From NCBI RefSeq assembly GCF_051251085.1, contig NZ_JBPCZH010000008.1, forward strand, positions 49,713 to 113,712: a stretch of DNA of 64,000 nucleotides, in the 5' to 3' direction. The stretch's first letter is position 1. Each line of letters starts with the position of its first letter. This DNA comes from Cernens ardua. GTDB taxonomy: Bacteria; Pseudomonadota; Gammaproteobacteria; Pseudomonadales; Halomonadaceae. The notes beneath the pieces were generated by a model that was not told the origin of the DNA, did no database searches, and saw nothing but the letters and a program-made list of their open reading frames with translations. Below are positions 35,764 through 45,290 of this stretch, in pieces. Position numbers and translations under genes: made by a program.

Positions 35764-37239
35764 TTACGGAGCACCTACCTGGCTACTCACGCGATCCGCC
35801 GATTTCAAGGGCTGATAAGGATCCATCGAGAAACGCGATGCCGGATCCGATTCGGATTGCCCGTCGAGACTAAGCGCACCAATCGCTGCATTGCCGAGGT
35901 TGTAGGGGTCAGGCCAAACCGTGGCATGGCCATTGACCAAATCTACACGTGAATCAATGGTACGCACAAGAATCCGCCCCCTGACAGGCAAATACAGTGT
36001 ATAGCGTTTATTCAGAGCATCCTGCAAGCGCTGCGGTGTTAGGTCACCCAATACTTCAGCCAATTCGGGCCAGTGCTTCACGCGGATACAACCGTGCGAA
36101 ATTGCACGCCAAGAACGGGCAAACAACCAATGGTGATCCGTGTCATGCAGGAAGATGTCCTGTGCGTTATTGGTCGTAAATCGCAATAGCCCCAGAGGAT
36201 TACTCGGGCCGGGCGGTACACGCATGTATGTTTTACTGATGGACGATGGAGCAACCCAGTCAGGCGACACTTTCAGACTGTTGATACGCGTCCAGAAGAT
36301 CGGCGTCTGGTGATTGACTGCTCCCACAATAACCGGGCTCTCCAGCACCTGTACCCCGTCAGACACACGAATAAGATGCAAGGTATATGATGGGATATTG
36401 ATCAGCACCAAATATTTGGCACCGGCCGCATAAGCGCCCGAGTTGGCTTCATCTATGGCCTTGGCCCATAAACGCAACGCATTGGCTTCATGAATCGGGT
36501 TCACATTGATGGCCGCGGCTACCTGAGGACCAACAACACCATCGGCGACCAAACCATGGGCCTGCTGGAATTTTTTGACGGCAGCTACCAGCGAGCCATT
36601 GTACTGATCAGACTCCACATCCCCTGAATAATATCCAAGCTCGGTAAGATGATTGGCTAGAAGTGTTACCGAGCTACTTGTAGCCCCAGGACGCAGGGAT
36701 GGACGCCCGGGAACATCCGGGAGGGTAGGCACACTATCATTGTTCAGGTTTTCAACCAGCCCATTGGCTGCCGTACGAATCTGATTCGCAAAGCTTTTGG
36801 TCGGAAGATTACCCTGCAATGGAGATGGATTATTAGCGGCAATATTCGGTACCGGCCAATGCCCCGGATGGGAAGCATTCAATCCAATGAGATTATTATT
36901 TTGGGATGTATTGTCGTTCCCTGCTGACGAAGAACGCCTCGGTTTTGGCGCTACAGATCGCGAAGGTGCCGATTTGGAAGCACTCGGCTGAGGTGTATTG
37001 GCGGCAGCCGAAGTAGCTTGAGGTGACTGTTGCGCCGACTGTCCTGATTGATCGGATGCTGATCCTGCACCGAGTGTTGAAGGCACGGAAACACTACTGC
37101 CTGCCCCCAACGAGGAAGGAACAGAGTCTCCTCCGGATGAAGCGGAGTCGGCGAGGGCCTGATTCCCTATTCCAAGGAAAAGCCCGACAGCCAGCACACC
37201 GCCAAACTTGCCTGCCTTATGCATAACGTATTTTGACAT
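35764..37239 (-). CDS. L,D-transpeptidase (YcbB-like) with peptidoglycan-binding domain
   Basis: About 491 residues. Signal peptide (GGVLAVGLFLGIGNQALA), a Ser/Ala/Pro-rich linker to about residue 150, a PG_binding_1 domain (LTELGYYSGDVESDQYNGSLVAAVKKFQQAHGLVADG-type region near 205-260), then a YkuD catalytic domain with IFLHDTDHHWLFARSWRAISHGCIRV, which carries the SHGC nucleophile. It makes 3-3 cross-links or attaches lipoprotein to peptidoglycan. The N-terminal scaffold domain of full YcbB is replaced by the low-complexity linker. Start 37239 follows TAGGGTT. Confidence 0.9.
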   Translation of the reverse strand: MSKYVMHKAGKFGGVLAVGLFLGIGNQALADSASSGGDSVPSSLGAGSSVSVPSTLGAGSASDQSGQSAQQSPQATSAAANTPQPSASKSAPSRSVAPKPRRSSSAGNDNTSQNNNLIGLNASHPGHWPVPNIAANNPSPLQGNLPTKSFANQIRTAANGLVENLNNDSVPTLPDVPGRPSLRPGATSSSVTLLANHLTELGYYSGDVESDQYNGSLVAAVKKFQQAHGLVADGVVGPQVAAAINVNPIHEANALRLWAKAIDEANSGAYAAGAKYLVLINIPSYTLHLIRVSDGVQVLESPVIVGAVNHQTPIFWTRINSLKVSPDWVAPSSISKTYMRVPPGPSNPLGLLRFTTNNAQDIFLHDTDHHWLFARSWRAISHGCIRVKHWPELAEVLGDLTPQRLQDALNKRYTLYLPVRGRILVRTIDSRVDLVNGHATVWPDPYNLGNAAIGALSLDGQSESDPASRFSMDPYQPLKSADRVSSQVGAP

Positions 37240-37889
37240 AACCCTATGATCCATATTTTGACAATGGACTTTATATTGAAAGCCCACTGCTCCGCGGCTC
37301 TGATGTTAGTCATTCCGCGTTTTATATAATTTGGAGTTTAAAAAGAGAAACGCTTTTCATTGCCATTACCGAGTGCAACATTCTGCTAAACACTCACTAA
37401 CAGGCACTCCATTAATGATCCCGTTAGATAGGATTGGAACGCAGCATTTACAGCGCCTTATTCATCCTCATAGCCTTGTGCAAGAGCCTACTTACATACC
37501 AAAGCTCCCATCTGAAAGCCAACCGGGCAATCACTTCAAATAAACAAGCCTCAAGAGCTGAAACAGCAACGCTATCAACTGACGCTATCAATTGAGTGAT
37601 TCATCATGAGATACAATCACCTTTCTCCTGCTACTCAATTCATTAATACATCCATCAATGAATGAAGGAACACGGGTTGGCATGTAAACGTGTGTCTCAT
37701 CTACCTAATGAATTACGTGCATGTATCAACAATAGCACGACTGACCAAAACGCGCGCTCTTGATTACCATATTTAACAAGGCCTGTTGCTAAAACAGGCA
37801 AGTAGACGCAGCAGGGTTGAATCAGTAATATTTCCCATTCGCAATTGATGACACACTCGCGCGAGCAAGATTTTCAAACCGGGAATCGT
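37240..37889. other. Gap between the transpeptidase and MFS genes
   Basis: No gene recognised on either strand. The phrase ACGCTATCAA occurs twice near 37570-37595. The MFS frame is open to 37845 but without a ribosome site. Confidence 0.4.
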
Positions 37890-39221
37890 ATGTTTATAGA
37901 CAACGCATTCAGAAAACCTTATTTCCTCATGTTCCTGGGCATTGCGTTTTCGTTCTGTTGTTCATCGCTGGTCAACGGTGCAATTCCCTCTTTTGTCTCA
38001 ATGGGGGAATTATCGACCGAGTGGATTCCGCTACTCACCACCGTGTCAGGTATATTAAGCGCCATGGGGCTGTTAATTGCGCGTTTGATTGAAAACCGCA
38101 ATCCCTATCGCATCATCATGGCCTGTAATCTCTATGATATTTTTCTCAGCGTGTTGGCAGCATTCAGCACCACACAACATTGGCTTACCACCCAACAAAC
38201 ATTGTGTAGCTATCTGTTACTGATCTCCATTACACCCATTGTGACCAGCATTTCCCAACAAGTGTATTCAGGCGAGCTTTCAATCACTTCGACCAGCACA
38301 TCATCCTTTTTCAATACGCTATCGTTCTCCTTTACGCCCTTTATGTCGCTGGCTATCTCTTCCGCCGCGGGTAGCCTCCTGGCAGGCAGTTCGCTGACAA
38401 CAATCATTCTAGCCAATATTGTACTGTCATCCCTGTCTTTTCTGTTTAGCCTGAATGCCTATCGCCTAAGCAGGTACGTCTCTCAAACAGGAGAAAAGCG
38501 TCAAGCAGACGAACAGCAGGCAATATCGGACAAAAATCCAACGCCCGAACCTACTTTTTCGCCTTCAACACGTTCTATCAAGCATTTGCTAACCCATGCC
38601 TTTCACTACCATTCCTTAAAAGAAATATTAAGGATTTCGGCCCATTCACCACTCACTATCGGACTACTCTATTTCACGCTGGATATCTATCTCTTTTATC
38701 TTCCCGTGTGGATATCCCATCAAACAGTACATAAAAACCGTACTGTTGCCGTCATTAGCTTCCTCTCCGGGATAGGTTCGACGGTTGGCCCTATTCTCTA
38801 CTACAAATGGAGACAGAAAGCTTCTTTCAAGCGCCATGCTGTTTTAGCGATTGCCATCATATTGCTGGCCGAGCTATTGCTACTCATCATGGTGAATCAT
38901 GCAGGACAACATACTCGGCTATTTGTCGGCCTCTTTGGCATGCTGATTCTCTTGATTAGCGGCATGGCATCCTACGCCAGTATGGCATTGATGGGCGCAA
39001 GGCAGGAGGCCTATGCACGTGACCGATACAATCTTATCGTGGGCATTGCCTACTCCTGTTTGTCACTCGCCATGATTGCAGGGAGTTGGACGGGCTTTTA
39101 TATGTCAGTCGTGAACTCGCCCTTCCCTGCCTTGTTACTTGCATTCATATTGGGCAGCTCATTACTTTTTGCGATCCAGAGGGGCCCCACACCAATTTCC
39201 CCCCATACCAGCAGCCGATAA
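37890..39221 (+). CDS. MFS transporter, possible siderophore exporter
   Basis: About 444 residues with 12 predicted helices (KPYFLMFLGIAFSFCCSSLV; IPLLTTVSGILSAMGLLIARL; PLTIGLLYFTLDIYLFYLPVWI). A Ser/Thr/Glu-rich cytoplasmic loop (RQADEQQAISDKNPTPEPTF) separates the halves. GGGAA precedes ATG 37890. Its place directly before a Fur-box siderophore importer suggests a role in siderophore traffic, but there is no siderophore synthesis gene in the window. It is not close to any family I can name. Confidence 0.8.
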   Translation: MFIDNAFRKPYFLMFLGIAFSFCCSSLVNGAIPSFVSMGELSTEWIPLLTTVSGILSAMGLLIARLIENRNPYRIIMACNLYDIFLSVLAAFSTTQHWLTTQQTLCSYLLLISITPIVTSISQQVYSGELSITSTSTSSFFNTLSFSFTPFMSLAISSAAGSLLAGSSLTTIILANIVLSSLSFLFSLNAYRLSRYVSQTGEKRQADEQQAISDKNPTPEPTFSPSTRSIKHLLTHAFHYHSLKEILRISAHSPLTIGLLYFTLDIYLFYLPVWISHQTVHKNRTVAVISFLSGIGSTVGPILYYKWRQKASFKRHAVLAIAIILLAELLLLIMVNHAGQHTRLFVGLFGMLILLISGMASYASMALMGARQEAYARDRYNLIVGIAYSCLSLAMIAGSWTGFYMSVVNSPFPALLLAFILGSSLLFAIQRGPTPISPHTSSR

Positions 39222-39305
39222 GAGTCACTTAAAGGGGATACGCTTCTTTTAGGCAGCTTTTTTCATTGCAGGGATATGACTCTCACTACTATTTGTAAAT
39301 AAGAG

Positions 39306-39322
39306 TAATTATCGTTATCATC
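39306..39322. promoter_or_regulatory. Probable Fur box of the siderophore ABC operon
   Basis: TAATTATCGTTATCATC lies 105 bp upstream of the binding-protein start and matches most positions of the Fur consensus read on the minus strand. Confidence 0.55.
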
Positions 39323-39426
39323 GCATCAGTCAATTTTCAAGAACTCTGTCTATATAATGAATGAGTGATCGTTTATCAGGGCGAGATCATCCAACAGCGC
39401 GCAATATTTGACGGTGGAGAACATCC

Positions 39427-40566
39427 ATGAACAAGGTCAGTGGGTACAATCGTGGCATTATGATGTTGATAACGGGTATTGTTGCTCTGTTCATCTCATT
39501 CACGGCTCTGGCATCACCGATCACCGTCAAGGATATGGCAGGCCGTACGGTCACCTTCGATAAAATTCCCACCCGAGTTGCGCTACAGGATGGTCGAGTC
39601 GGTTTTGACTTTGCTCTCCTTTTTCATGGGACCGACCCTTTCTCCCGCATCGTCGTTTGGAATAATCTGATTCGTCGCCAACTGCCTGGTTTCTGGCAAC
39701 TGATGTCACAGAAATGGCCGGATACAAACAAGATTCCCGACATGGTTTTCGGGGATAACGGGCAAGTCAACGTTGAAGAACTCATCGCACGCCATCCGCA
39801 GGTATTGATTGCTGAACTCCGTGCCCGTCCTGTGTTGGAACAGTCGAATGCAGTGACTCAGCTAGCCGCTGCCGGAATCAAGGTGGTATATGTTGATAAT
39901 GCTGTGAATCCTGTACCGAATGCGGCCAAAAGTTTATTACTGTTAGGCAAGCTATTCGGCAAGGAAAAGGAAGCACAGGCTTATTATGACTTTTACCAAC
40001 AGCACCTGCATGCATTGGACAAGACGATTGCCCAACAACCTGCTCCCCATCCACTTGTATTTGTTGAAGCCCTCGCTGGTCAAAACGACGCCAATAACTG
40101 CTGCTTCACCCACGGTAACTTTGGATGGGGCAAACTGATCCAGGCTGTCAAAGCCAGAAACCTCGGTTCACAGATCCTACATTCTCCTTCCGGGATTGTA
40201 TCGCCAGAAACACTACTTGCGAATCAGCCCGATGTCTTTATCATGACCGGCCGAGCACCCAGTAACGTCATGCCTGAACTCGGCTTTAACGTAACCCCTA
40301 AAAATATCAACGAACGTATGCAATCACTTATGCAGCGGCCGGGGTTGGCGGAACTTAACACTGTTAAAAATGGACGAGTGTATGGCATTTATCATCCCTT
40401 CTATTCCAGTGTGTTGAATATTGTAGGGCTTGAATATCTGGCCAAGGATATCTATCCAAATGCATTTACATCGCTGGATCCAAACCAAACCTTCCAGCAG
40501 ATTTTGTCCCAATTTACCGACTTGCCCAAAGGCAACGCCATACTAGGCATGCAGCTTCAAAAATGA
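39427..40566 (+). CDS. Iron-siderophore ABC transporter, periplasmic binding protein
   Basis: A 379-residue class III binding protein. Signal peptide (ITGIVALFISFTALASP) followed by ITVKDMAGRTVTFDKIPTRVAL and VNVEELIARHPQVLIAEL, characteristic of the FecB/FepB/BtuF fold. The C-terminal half has NCCFTHGNFGWGKLIQAVKARNLG. GGTGGAG precedes the ATG. First gene of a three-gene importer; the ferric siderophore or heme substrate is not determined. Confidence 0.92.
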   Translation: MNKVSGYNRGIMMLITGIVALFISFTALASPITVKDMAGRTVTFDKIPTRVALQDGRVGFDFALLFHGTDPFSRIVVWNNLIRRQLPGFWQLMSQKWPDTNKIPDMVFGDNGQVNVEELIARHPQVLIAELRARPVLEQSNAVTQLAAAGIKVVYVDNAVNPVPNAAKSLLLLGKLFGKEKEAQAYYDFYQQHLHALDKTIAQQPAPHPLVFVEALAGQNDANNCCFTHGNFGWGKLIQAVKARNLGSQILHSPSGIVSPETLLANQPDVFIMTGRAPSNVMPELGFNVTPKNINERMQSLMQRPGLAELNTVKNGRVYGIYHPFYSSVLNIVGLEYLAKDIYPNAFTSLDPNQTFQQILSQFTDLPKGNAILGMQLQK

Positions 40567-40581
40567 TGTGCAGAAAAGAAC

Positions 40582-41664
40582 ATGAATAGTGGACTCAATA
40601 TCGATTTGAATGAGACCGCATTAACGCAAAGATACAGCACCCTGCTTAAGCGCAGGATCTTTATACTTACGTTACTCGGGGTTGGGTGTATCCTGGGCTT
40701 CTTTGTATTCCTCGCCATTGGAGGGGAGACACTTAGCCTACGAGAAGTCCTTCAAGGGCTTCTGCATCCCTATACCAGCCCTCCCGCCATCCGAGTCATT
40801 ATCTGGCAATTGCGCTTGCCCGTTGCTCTTACAGCAGTGATCGCCGGTGCTGGATTGGCTATCGCGGGCTCCATGATGCAACTGGCCCTCAACAACCCAC
40901 TTGCTGAACCCTTTACCCTTGGGCTTTCCTCCGCTGCCGGATTCGGTGCCGCATTGGTATTAGTACTTGGCAGTGGCATGACGAGTATCTTAGGCAGCTT
41001 TTCATTAGGGATGGCAACGTCCATTTCAGCCTTCTGCTGGTCCATACTGGTTGTCATACTGATTGGCCTGATTGGCAAGTATCGAGGGATGCGCCCCGAA
41101 ACCATCGCATTGGTGGGGATCGCCATTCATTTTACCTTTTCATCGTTGCTGGCCTTCACACAGTATTCAGCTAACGTGGATCAGCTACAAAGTCTGGTTT
41201 TTTGGCTACTGGGTTCCGTTCAGCGCACCAGTTGGACGCAGGTTACGATTGACGCCATCATCATGGCAATCGTTGTTCCGCTTCTCTTGAGCAGAATCTG
41301 GCTACTCACCAACCTCGCCAGCTTTGGTGAATTGGCCGGGGCCATGGGAGTACGCGTAGCCAAGGCGCGCTTCCTGATCCTGTTTGCGGCCGCAATGCTG
41401 GCAGGATCAGTGACAGCCACTGTGGGAGTTGTCGGCTTCGTGGGATTGGTTGCGCCACATATTGCGCGTCTACTTGTTGGCGAAGATCAACGTTTCAGTC
41501 TATGTGCTTCGGCAACCTGTGGCATCCTGATCATGCTCGTAGCATCCATTGCCAGCCAGACCATCATCCCGGGAGCCGTGCTGCCTATCGGTATGCTAAC
41601 GGCTCTACTAGGCGTTCCCTTTTTCCTCTGGCAAATCCTCAAAAAGGGGAAAGGCGTTGCTTGA
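40582..41664 (+). CDS. FecCD-family ABC permease
   Basis: A 360-residue permease with about ten helices. Signatures: RLPVALTAVIAGAGLAIAGSMMQLALNNPLAEPFTLGLSSAAGFGA and VGFVGLVAPHIARLLVGEDQR, the FecCD motif contacting the ATPase. It starts 16 bp after the binding-protein gene and its stop overlaps the ATPase start by 8 bp. It probably works as a homodimer since only one permease gene is present. Confidence 0.95.
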   Translation: MNSGLNIDLNETALTQRYSTLLKRRIFILTLLGVGCILGFFVFLAIGGETLSLREVLQGLLHPYTSPPAIRVIIWQLRLPVALTAVIAGAGLAIAGSMMQLALNNPLAEPFTLGLSSAAGFGAALVLVLGSGMTSILGSFSLGMATSISAFCWSILVVILIGLIGKYRGMRPETIALVGIAIHFTFSSLLAFTQYSANVDQLQSLVFWLLGSVQRTSWTQVTIDAIIMAIVVPLLLSRIWLLTNLASFGELAGAMGVRVAKARFLILFAAAMLAGSVTATVGVVGFVGLVAPHIARLLVGEDQRFSLCASATCGILIMLVASIASQTIIPGAVLPIGMLTALLGVPFFLWQILKKGKGVA

Positions 41665-42433
41665 TATTCAGAACTGCTCCGTCGTGCTGGGGCGTCAGAT
41701 CATTCTGCACGGTATCAATTTTGACCTCGAGCCGGGCAAGCTGACGGCTATACTGGGACGAAATGGTGCGGGGAAAACGACACTAGTCCGTGCGCTGGCA
41801 GGGCTGATTCCCTATTCAGGCACTGTCAGCATTGATGGAAAGGATATCCGCAAACTTCGCCCATCAACCCGAAGTCGTCTTATCGGTTATGTGGCTCAAC
41901 AAGGTCTGGATACTGCTGCACAACTTACTGTACTCGAGCTTTTGGTAACGGCCCAAAGTACACATCATCGAGGTTGGAGTGCACCTAAAAATGCCCTTCA
42001 CGAAGCCAATAAAGTATTACAAGCACTGGATTTAGGGAAATTTGCCCACCGTTTGTTGAGCCAGCTCTCAGGCGGACAGCGGCAAATGGTTTCCCTCGCA
42101 CTGGCATTGGTCAGTCACCCGGAAGTACTGTTACTGGACGAACCGACCTCAGCATTGGATCTAGCCAACCAGATACATATCTTTGAATTTGTCCGCAGTT
42201 ATACGCGTAAACACAACATCGCCACCTTGATGATTCTGCATGACCCGAATCTTGTCACACGGTTTGCAGACGATGTCATGCTTCTTGATAAAGGGCATAT
42301 TGCAGTGAAAGGCCCTGTCGATGACGTCATGACAGAAGACAATCTAGCAGGTGTTTACGGGGTCAAGTGCCACGTCACCACCCTTCCAAGTGGGCATCGT
42401 GTCATTTACCCGCTGGGGTTTCAGGCAGTATGA
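41657..42433 (+). CDS. ABC transporter ATP-binding protein (iron-siderophore type)
   Basis: A 258-residue ATPase. Walker A LGRNGAGKTTLVRAL, signature LSGGQRQMVSLALAL, Walker B VLLLDEPTSALDLANQ and the switch His in LMILHDPNL. Start is TTG at 41657 overlapping the permease stop, with GGGGAAAGG upstream; this fits translational coupling. It powers import through the FecCD permease. Confidence 0.95.
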   Translation: MLDIQNCSVVLGRQIILHGINFDLEPGKLTAILGRNGAGKTTLVRALAGLIPYSGTVSIDGKDIRKLRPSTRSRLIGYVAQQGLDTAAQLTVLELLVTAQSTHHRGWSAPKNALHEANKVLQALDLGKFAHRLLSQLSGGQRQMVSLALALVSHPEVLLLDEPTSALDLANQIHIFEFVRSYTRKHNIATLMILHDPNLVTRFADDVMLLDKGHIAVKGPVDDVMTEDNLAGVYGVKCHVTTLPSGHRVIYPLGFQAV

Positions 42434-42602
42434 TTCATTACAAAGTGTGCCATCTGGTGAGGAGCCCACAGGGCCGGTAGACACCGCCGTATACTCAGAG
42501 CTAAGGTGAATCAAATAACGACTCCTGCTCACCTACGGTAGTGGAGCCTTATGAATTGGCAGATACCACACTGGATGCATTCAGCTTTTTAGCAAGAAAG
42601 CC

Positions 42603-43067
42603 TTATTCCCCGCGACCTTCCAGCTCATTGGCAAGCGACCGAAGCAATTCCGCATAAAAACGGGTTGAACGGTCGAAGGTCGAAGCTAACCGTTCTACGA
42701 TTTCATCGTGTACAGTACGGCCATTATCGCGCGCAGCCTTGGCAACAAGGGTTCTCAATTCGCTCCCCAAGTGGACAGGCGTTGCGATGATACCTTCAGG
42801 AATCGCTTCAAAGTCGTCAGCTTCTCGTTGAAGCGCATCTATATCCACTTCTCGGGTATCTCCAGACAACCATACAGGGTCCAGACGAAGTCGCTTGGCC
42901 AAGCGCAATAGAACTGCAATCCGTGGGACCGATTCACCAGACTCATATTTCTGTAATTGATCCGGAGTGATCCCCACTTCGTCTGCCAGCTCTTTGTGAC
43001 TAAGTCCATGCATCGCACGAGCATGCGTGATGCGGACGGGAAATTCATCGGAAAAAGCAAGAGGCAT
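42603..43067 (-). CDS. XRE-type regulator fused to an Arc-like domain
   Basis: A 154-residue protein. Residues about 10-65 form a Cro/CI helix-turn-helix (ARAMHGLSHKELADEVGITPDQLQKYESGESVP). Residues about 100-130 read GSELRTLVAKAARDNGRTVHDEIVERLASTF, much like the ribbon-helix-helix of phage P22 Arc (NGRSVNSEI). Two DNA-binding modules in one short protein is unusual. It lies at the left edge of the accessory segment. Target unknown. Confidence 0.82.
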   Translation of the reverse strand: MPLAFSDEFPVRITHARAMHGLSHKELADEVGITPDQLQKYESGESVPRIAVLLRLAKRLRLDPVWLSGDTREVDIDALQREADDFEAIPEGIIATPVHLGSELRTLVAKAARDNGRTVHDEIVERLASTFDRSTRFYAELLRSLANELEGRGE

Positions 43068-43304
43068 AAGAAGCTCGCCTATGACATTAATGGTTAGTTA
43101 TACAGCACTATATATGATGTTTATCGCATTGTAAGAGGCAACCGTCATTTTACACGCCTGTCCATAGCGGTAACATGGCATTCAACACTTGCAATGAAGT
43201 AAAAAAGCGTTCAGTGCTTTCGAACTCCTCACAGCAATATCTTAATGAGCAGTTTAGACGTGAAAACGGCGTTCGAAAATACCCAACATCAAAAGTTGTA
43301 CACA

Positions 43305-43484
43305 TCAATTTACAATATTGTCATAGTCCGAGGGGATATTAAGATAAAAATAAACCTCAAGGATAGGAAACCCGAAGGTGATACCCCAAGACTGCATACG
43401 ATACCATTGGTCTAGAACGATTCCGGAGGATTTTATAATCACATTGACAATTTCCCAGGCAATGGCAAGAAAGAGTTGCGCCAT
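43305..43484 (-). CDS. Small hydrophobic protein, unknown
   Basis: A 59-residue protein starting MAQLFLAIAWEIVNVIIKSS and ending IPSDYDNIVN, with one probable amphipathic or membrane helix and many aromatic residues. GGGGGAG precedes this ATG. A second in-frame ATG at 43517 also has a good site (GAGGTAAAG) and would add 11 residues (HLAQRKGESV). Two strong starts in a row support real translation. No family recognised. Confidence 0.6.
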   Translation of the reverse strand: MAQLFLAIAWEIVNVIIKSSGIVLDQWYRMQSWGITFGFPILEVYFYLNIPSDYDNIVN

Positions 43485-43775
43485 GACAGACTCCCCCTTT
43501 CTTTGAGCCAAGTGCATCTTTACCTCTATCCGTGTGTAAAAAGATCAAGGGAATTTCTCAATCTTAGATGCCATTTAGACCCATTTAGTGGATATTGAAC
43601 TAAATTCTGTATTTTATCTTAATATTAATGATTCAATTATTTGCAGTTGGCATACATTCATTACATCTAAAGATAAAAACCGATGAGTCTGCCTATTATG
43701 GGAGCATCCTGAAACATCAGTTAAATGCCAGCTCCCCAGCCGCACACCCCTCGGATCACGAATGAGGTCATAACA

Positions 43776-43985
43776 ATGTCACAAAAAGCAAAATCATCCA
43801 TAACAGTGTCACAAAGAATTCTGTCAGGCATTATCCATCTTGTGCTGGCGCTCTCTTCGGCTATTGCAATATCGACGTTAGCCCCTGGCTTGTGGATATC
43901 TGTCTTTGTACTGTCCCTGGTTACTGCAGGCATAGCTGAGTGGTATCTCAAGCAAAGGGATAGCTGCGCTAAAACTAAATGCTAG
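43776..43985 (+). CDS. Small two-helix membrane protein (DUF2892-like?)
   Basis: A 69-residue protein beginning MSQKAKSSITVSQRILSGII, with two hydrophobic segments (IIHLVLALSSAIAIST; LWISVFVLSLVTAGIAEWYL) and a C-terminal CAKTKC. The layout is like DUF2892/YgaP-C membrane proteins, but similarity is weak. GAGGT precedes ATG 43776. It could be an immunity or accessory membrane protein for the peptide locus; that is speculation. Confidence 0.6.
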   Translation: MSQKAKSSITVSQRILSGIIHLVLALSSAIAISTLAPGLWISVFVLSLVTAGIAEWYLKQRDSCAKTKC

Positions 43986-44063
43986 TTCATTTTAACGTCA
44001 ACAAAATCAGGGCCACATTGCTACAAAAGGCCGTTTGGAATAATTTTGTATATCGCCATGCCA

Positions 44064-44906
44064 TCAGCATGCTAATTGCGTGATTCTTGCAGACTTTCCT
44101 AATGTGCATTGCATTTGATGGTGAATATGATCCATTAACAACATTCTACGGCGATACATGGATCGATGCTTACTCTTCACCTCCATGACGTCTTTGCGAT
44201 GCATACTGTCCGGCAATCGATACCAGCCACCATTCAGCACACCACCTATATTTTTCCAATAACCATCATAGTCCAACCTGATTTTATGCCCGTGGCCATA
44301 GTTATTGGCAAAACGCGCAGGAATACCATAAATCGAGCGAACTGCTAAAGTCTCCTTGAACGCATATATAGCACACATAAGAAGCTCGAATGGACGAGTA
44401 TTGTGACAAGCACGATAAAAGGCCTTGATATCCTCGTTAGCGGTTGAGTGCTTACCCCCTTGCAACGAACCTATATAAATAGCATTATCTTCCCTATCCA
44501 TACAGAAGGTCAGACCAAAAACAATGCGCCCCTCCTGATTACGAATATAAATCCCTTGCTCACCTTCCTTGCAATAACGGCTTCGCTCCAATTTAAGGGT
44601 CCATGTTTCATCAATTGTTTCAACCGTAAGTCCATACCCCTGATAGATCTCCTCAAAGGCTTTACCTGTTAAGAAACCCAACATGAACTCGTTATGACCG
44701 CGAATGACGCTTAGTTTTTGCTGCGCTGACCAACGCCGATGAACATAAGTATGCAAGTGCCTTTCACTTTTATTCCGCACCATTGTCATCAACCGAGGTT
44801 CACTTTGTAGCGCATTCATCCAGCATTTATGACGTTTTCTTATAGGCAAAACATTGAATGACCGCGCGGCCCATTTCTCCAGGCTACGAACTTTATTAAT
44901 TGCCAA
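44064..44906 (-). CDS. VirK/YbjX family protein (DUF535)
   Basis: About 280 residues. Family marks: AIYIGSLQGGKH, FYRACHNTRPFELLMCAIYAFKETL, RFANNYGHGHKIRLDYDGYWKNIGG, YRLP and the basic C-terminal KSKHRSMYRRRMLLMDHI. The start is TTG at 44906 with AAGGA upstream; no ATG suits. VirK of Salmonella and Shigella is linked to resistance to antimicrobial peptides and to envelope modification, mechanism unknown. Here it is divergent from the ArgG-like/dioxygenase/peptide genes, which makes a resistance or self-protection role attractive but unproven. Confidence 0.87.
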   Translation of the reverse strand: MAINKVRSLEKWAARSFNVLPIRKRHKCWMNALQSEPRLMTMVRNKSERHLHTYVHRRWSAQQKLSVIRGHNEFMLGFLTGKAFEEIYQGYGLTVETIDETWTLKLERSRYCKEGEQGIYIRNQEGRIVFGLTFCMDREDNAIYIGSLQGGKHSTANEDIKAFYRACHNTRPFELLMCAIYAFKETLAVRSIYGIPARFANNYGHGHKIRLDYDGYWKNIGGVLNGGWYRLPDSMHRKDVMEVKSKHRSMYRRRMLLMDHIHHQMQCTLGKSARITQLAC

Positions 44907-45290
44907 ACCAGAAATCCTTGATTGTCAATTCATAAGAGAGGAGATAACTCCTTCGACCTGTCATTATATTCTAACAAGGTGTAAAAAACAGGGACAATCC
45001 AGCAAATTAAACGAATGGTTTTTATCAATCATATAAATAGGTTCATAGTGCATATCAAACAAATTAAACAATCTTTGATAGTCTAACCATACTAATTAGA
45101 AAATAAGTTCAGCGCAAATTAAGATAAATAATTCTCTCTACAACTATACTCAGCACCGTAATCATATTTAGCGCTTATACATCTTTATTTAATAATGCTT
45201 ATTTGTATCAAGCAGCCCCTTATGTTGCGTAACAAGACATGCATGTCTGAACGCTAATCAACAAGTATACTATGGAAATATGGGAAAAAC
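44907..45290. other. A+T-rich divergent promoter region of the peptide locus
   Basis: 384 bp without a gene between the VirK-like and ArgG-like genes. Composition is clearly more A+T-rich than housekeeping spacers; no known operator recognised. Confidence 0.45.

Noticed and set aside
37331..37543. Open frame in the gap before the MFS gene
   Set aside because: No ribosome site, low-information composition and no recognisable domain.
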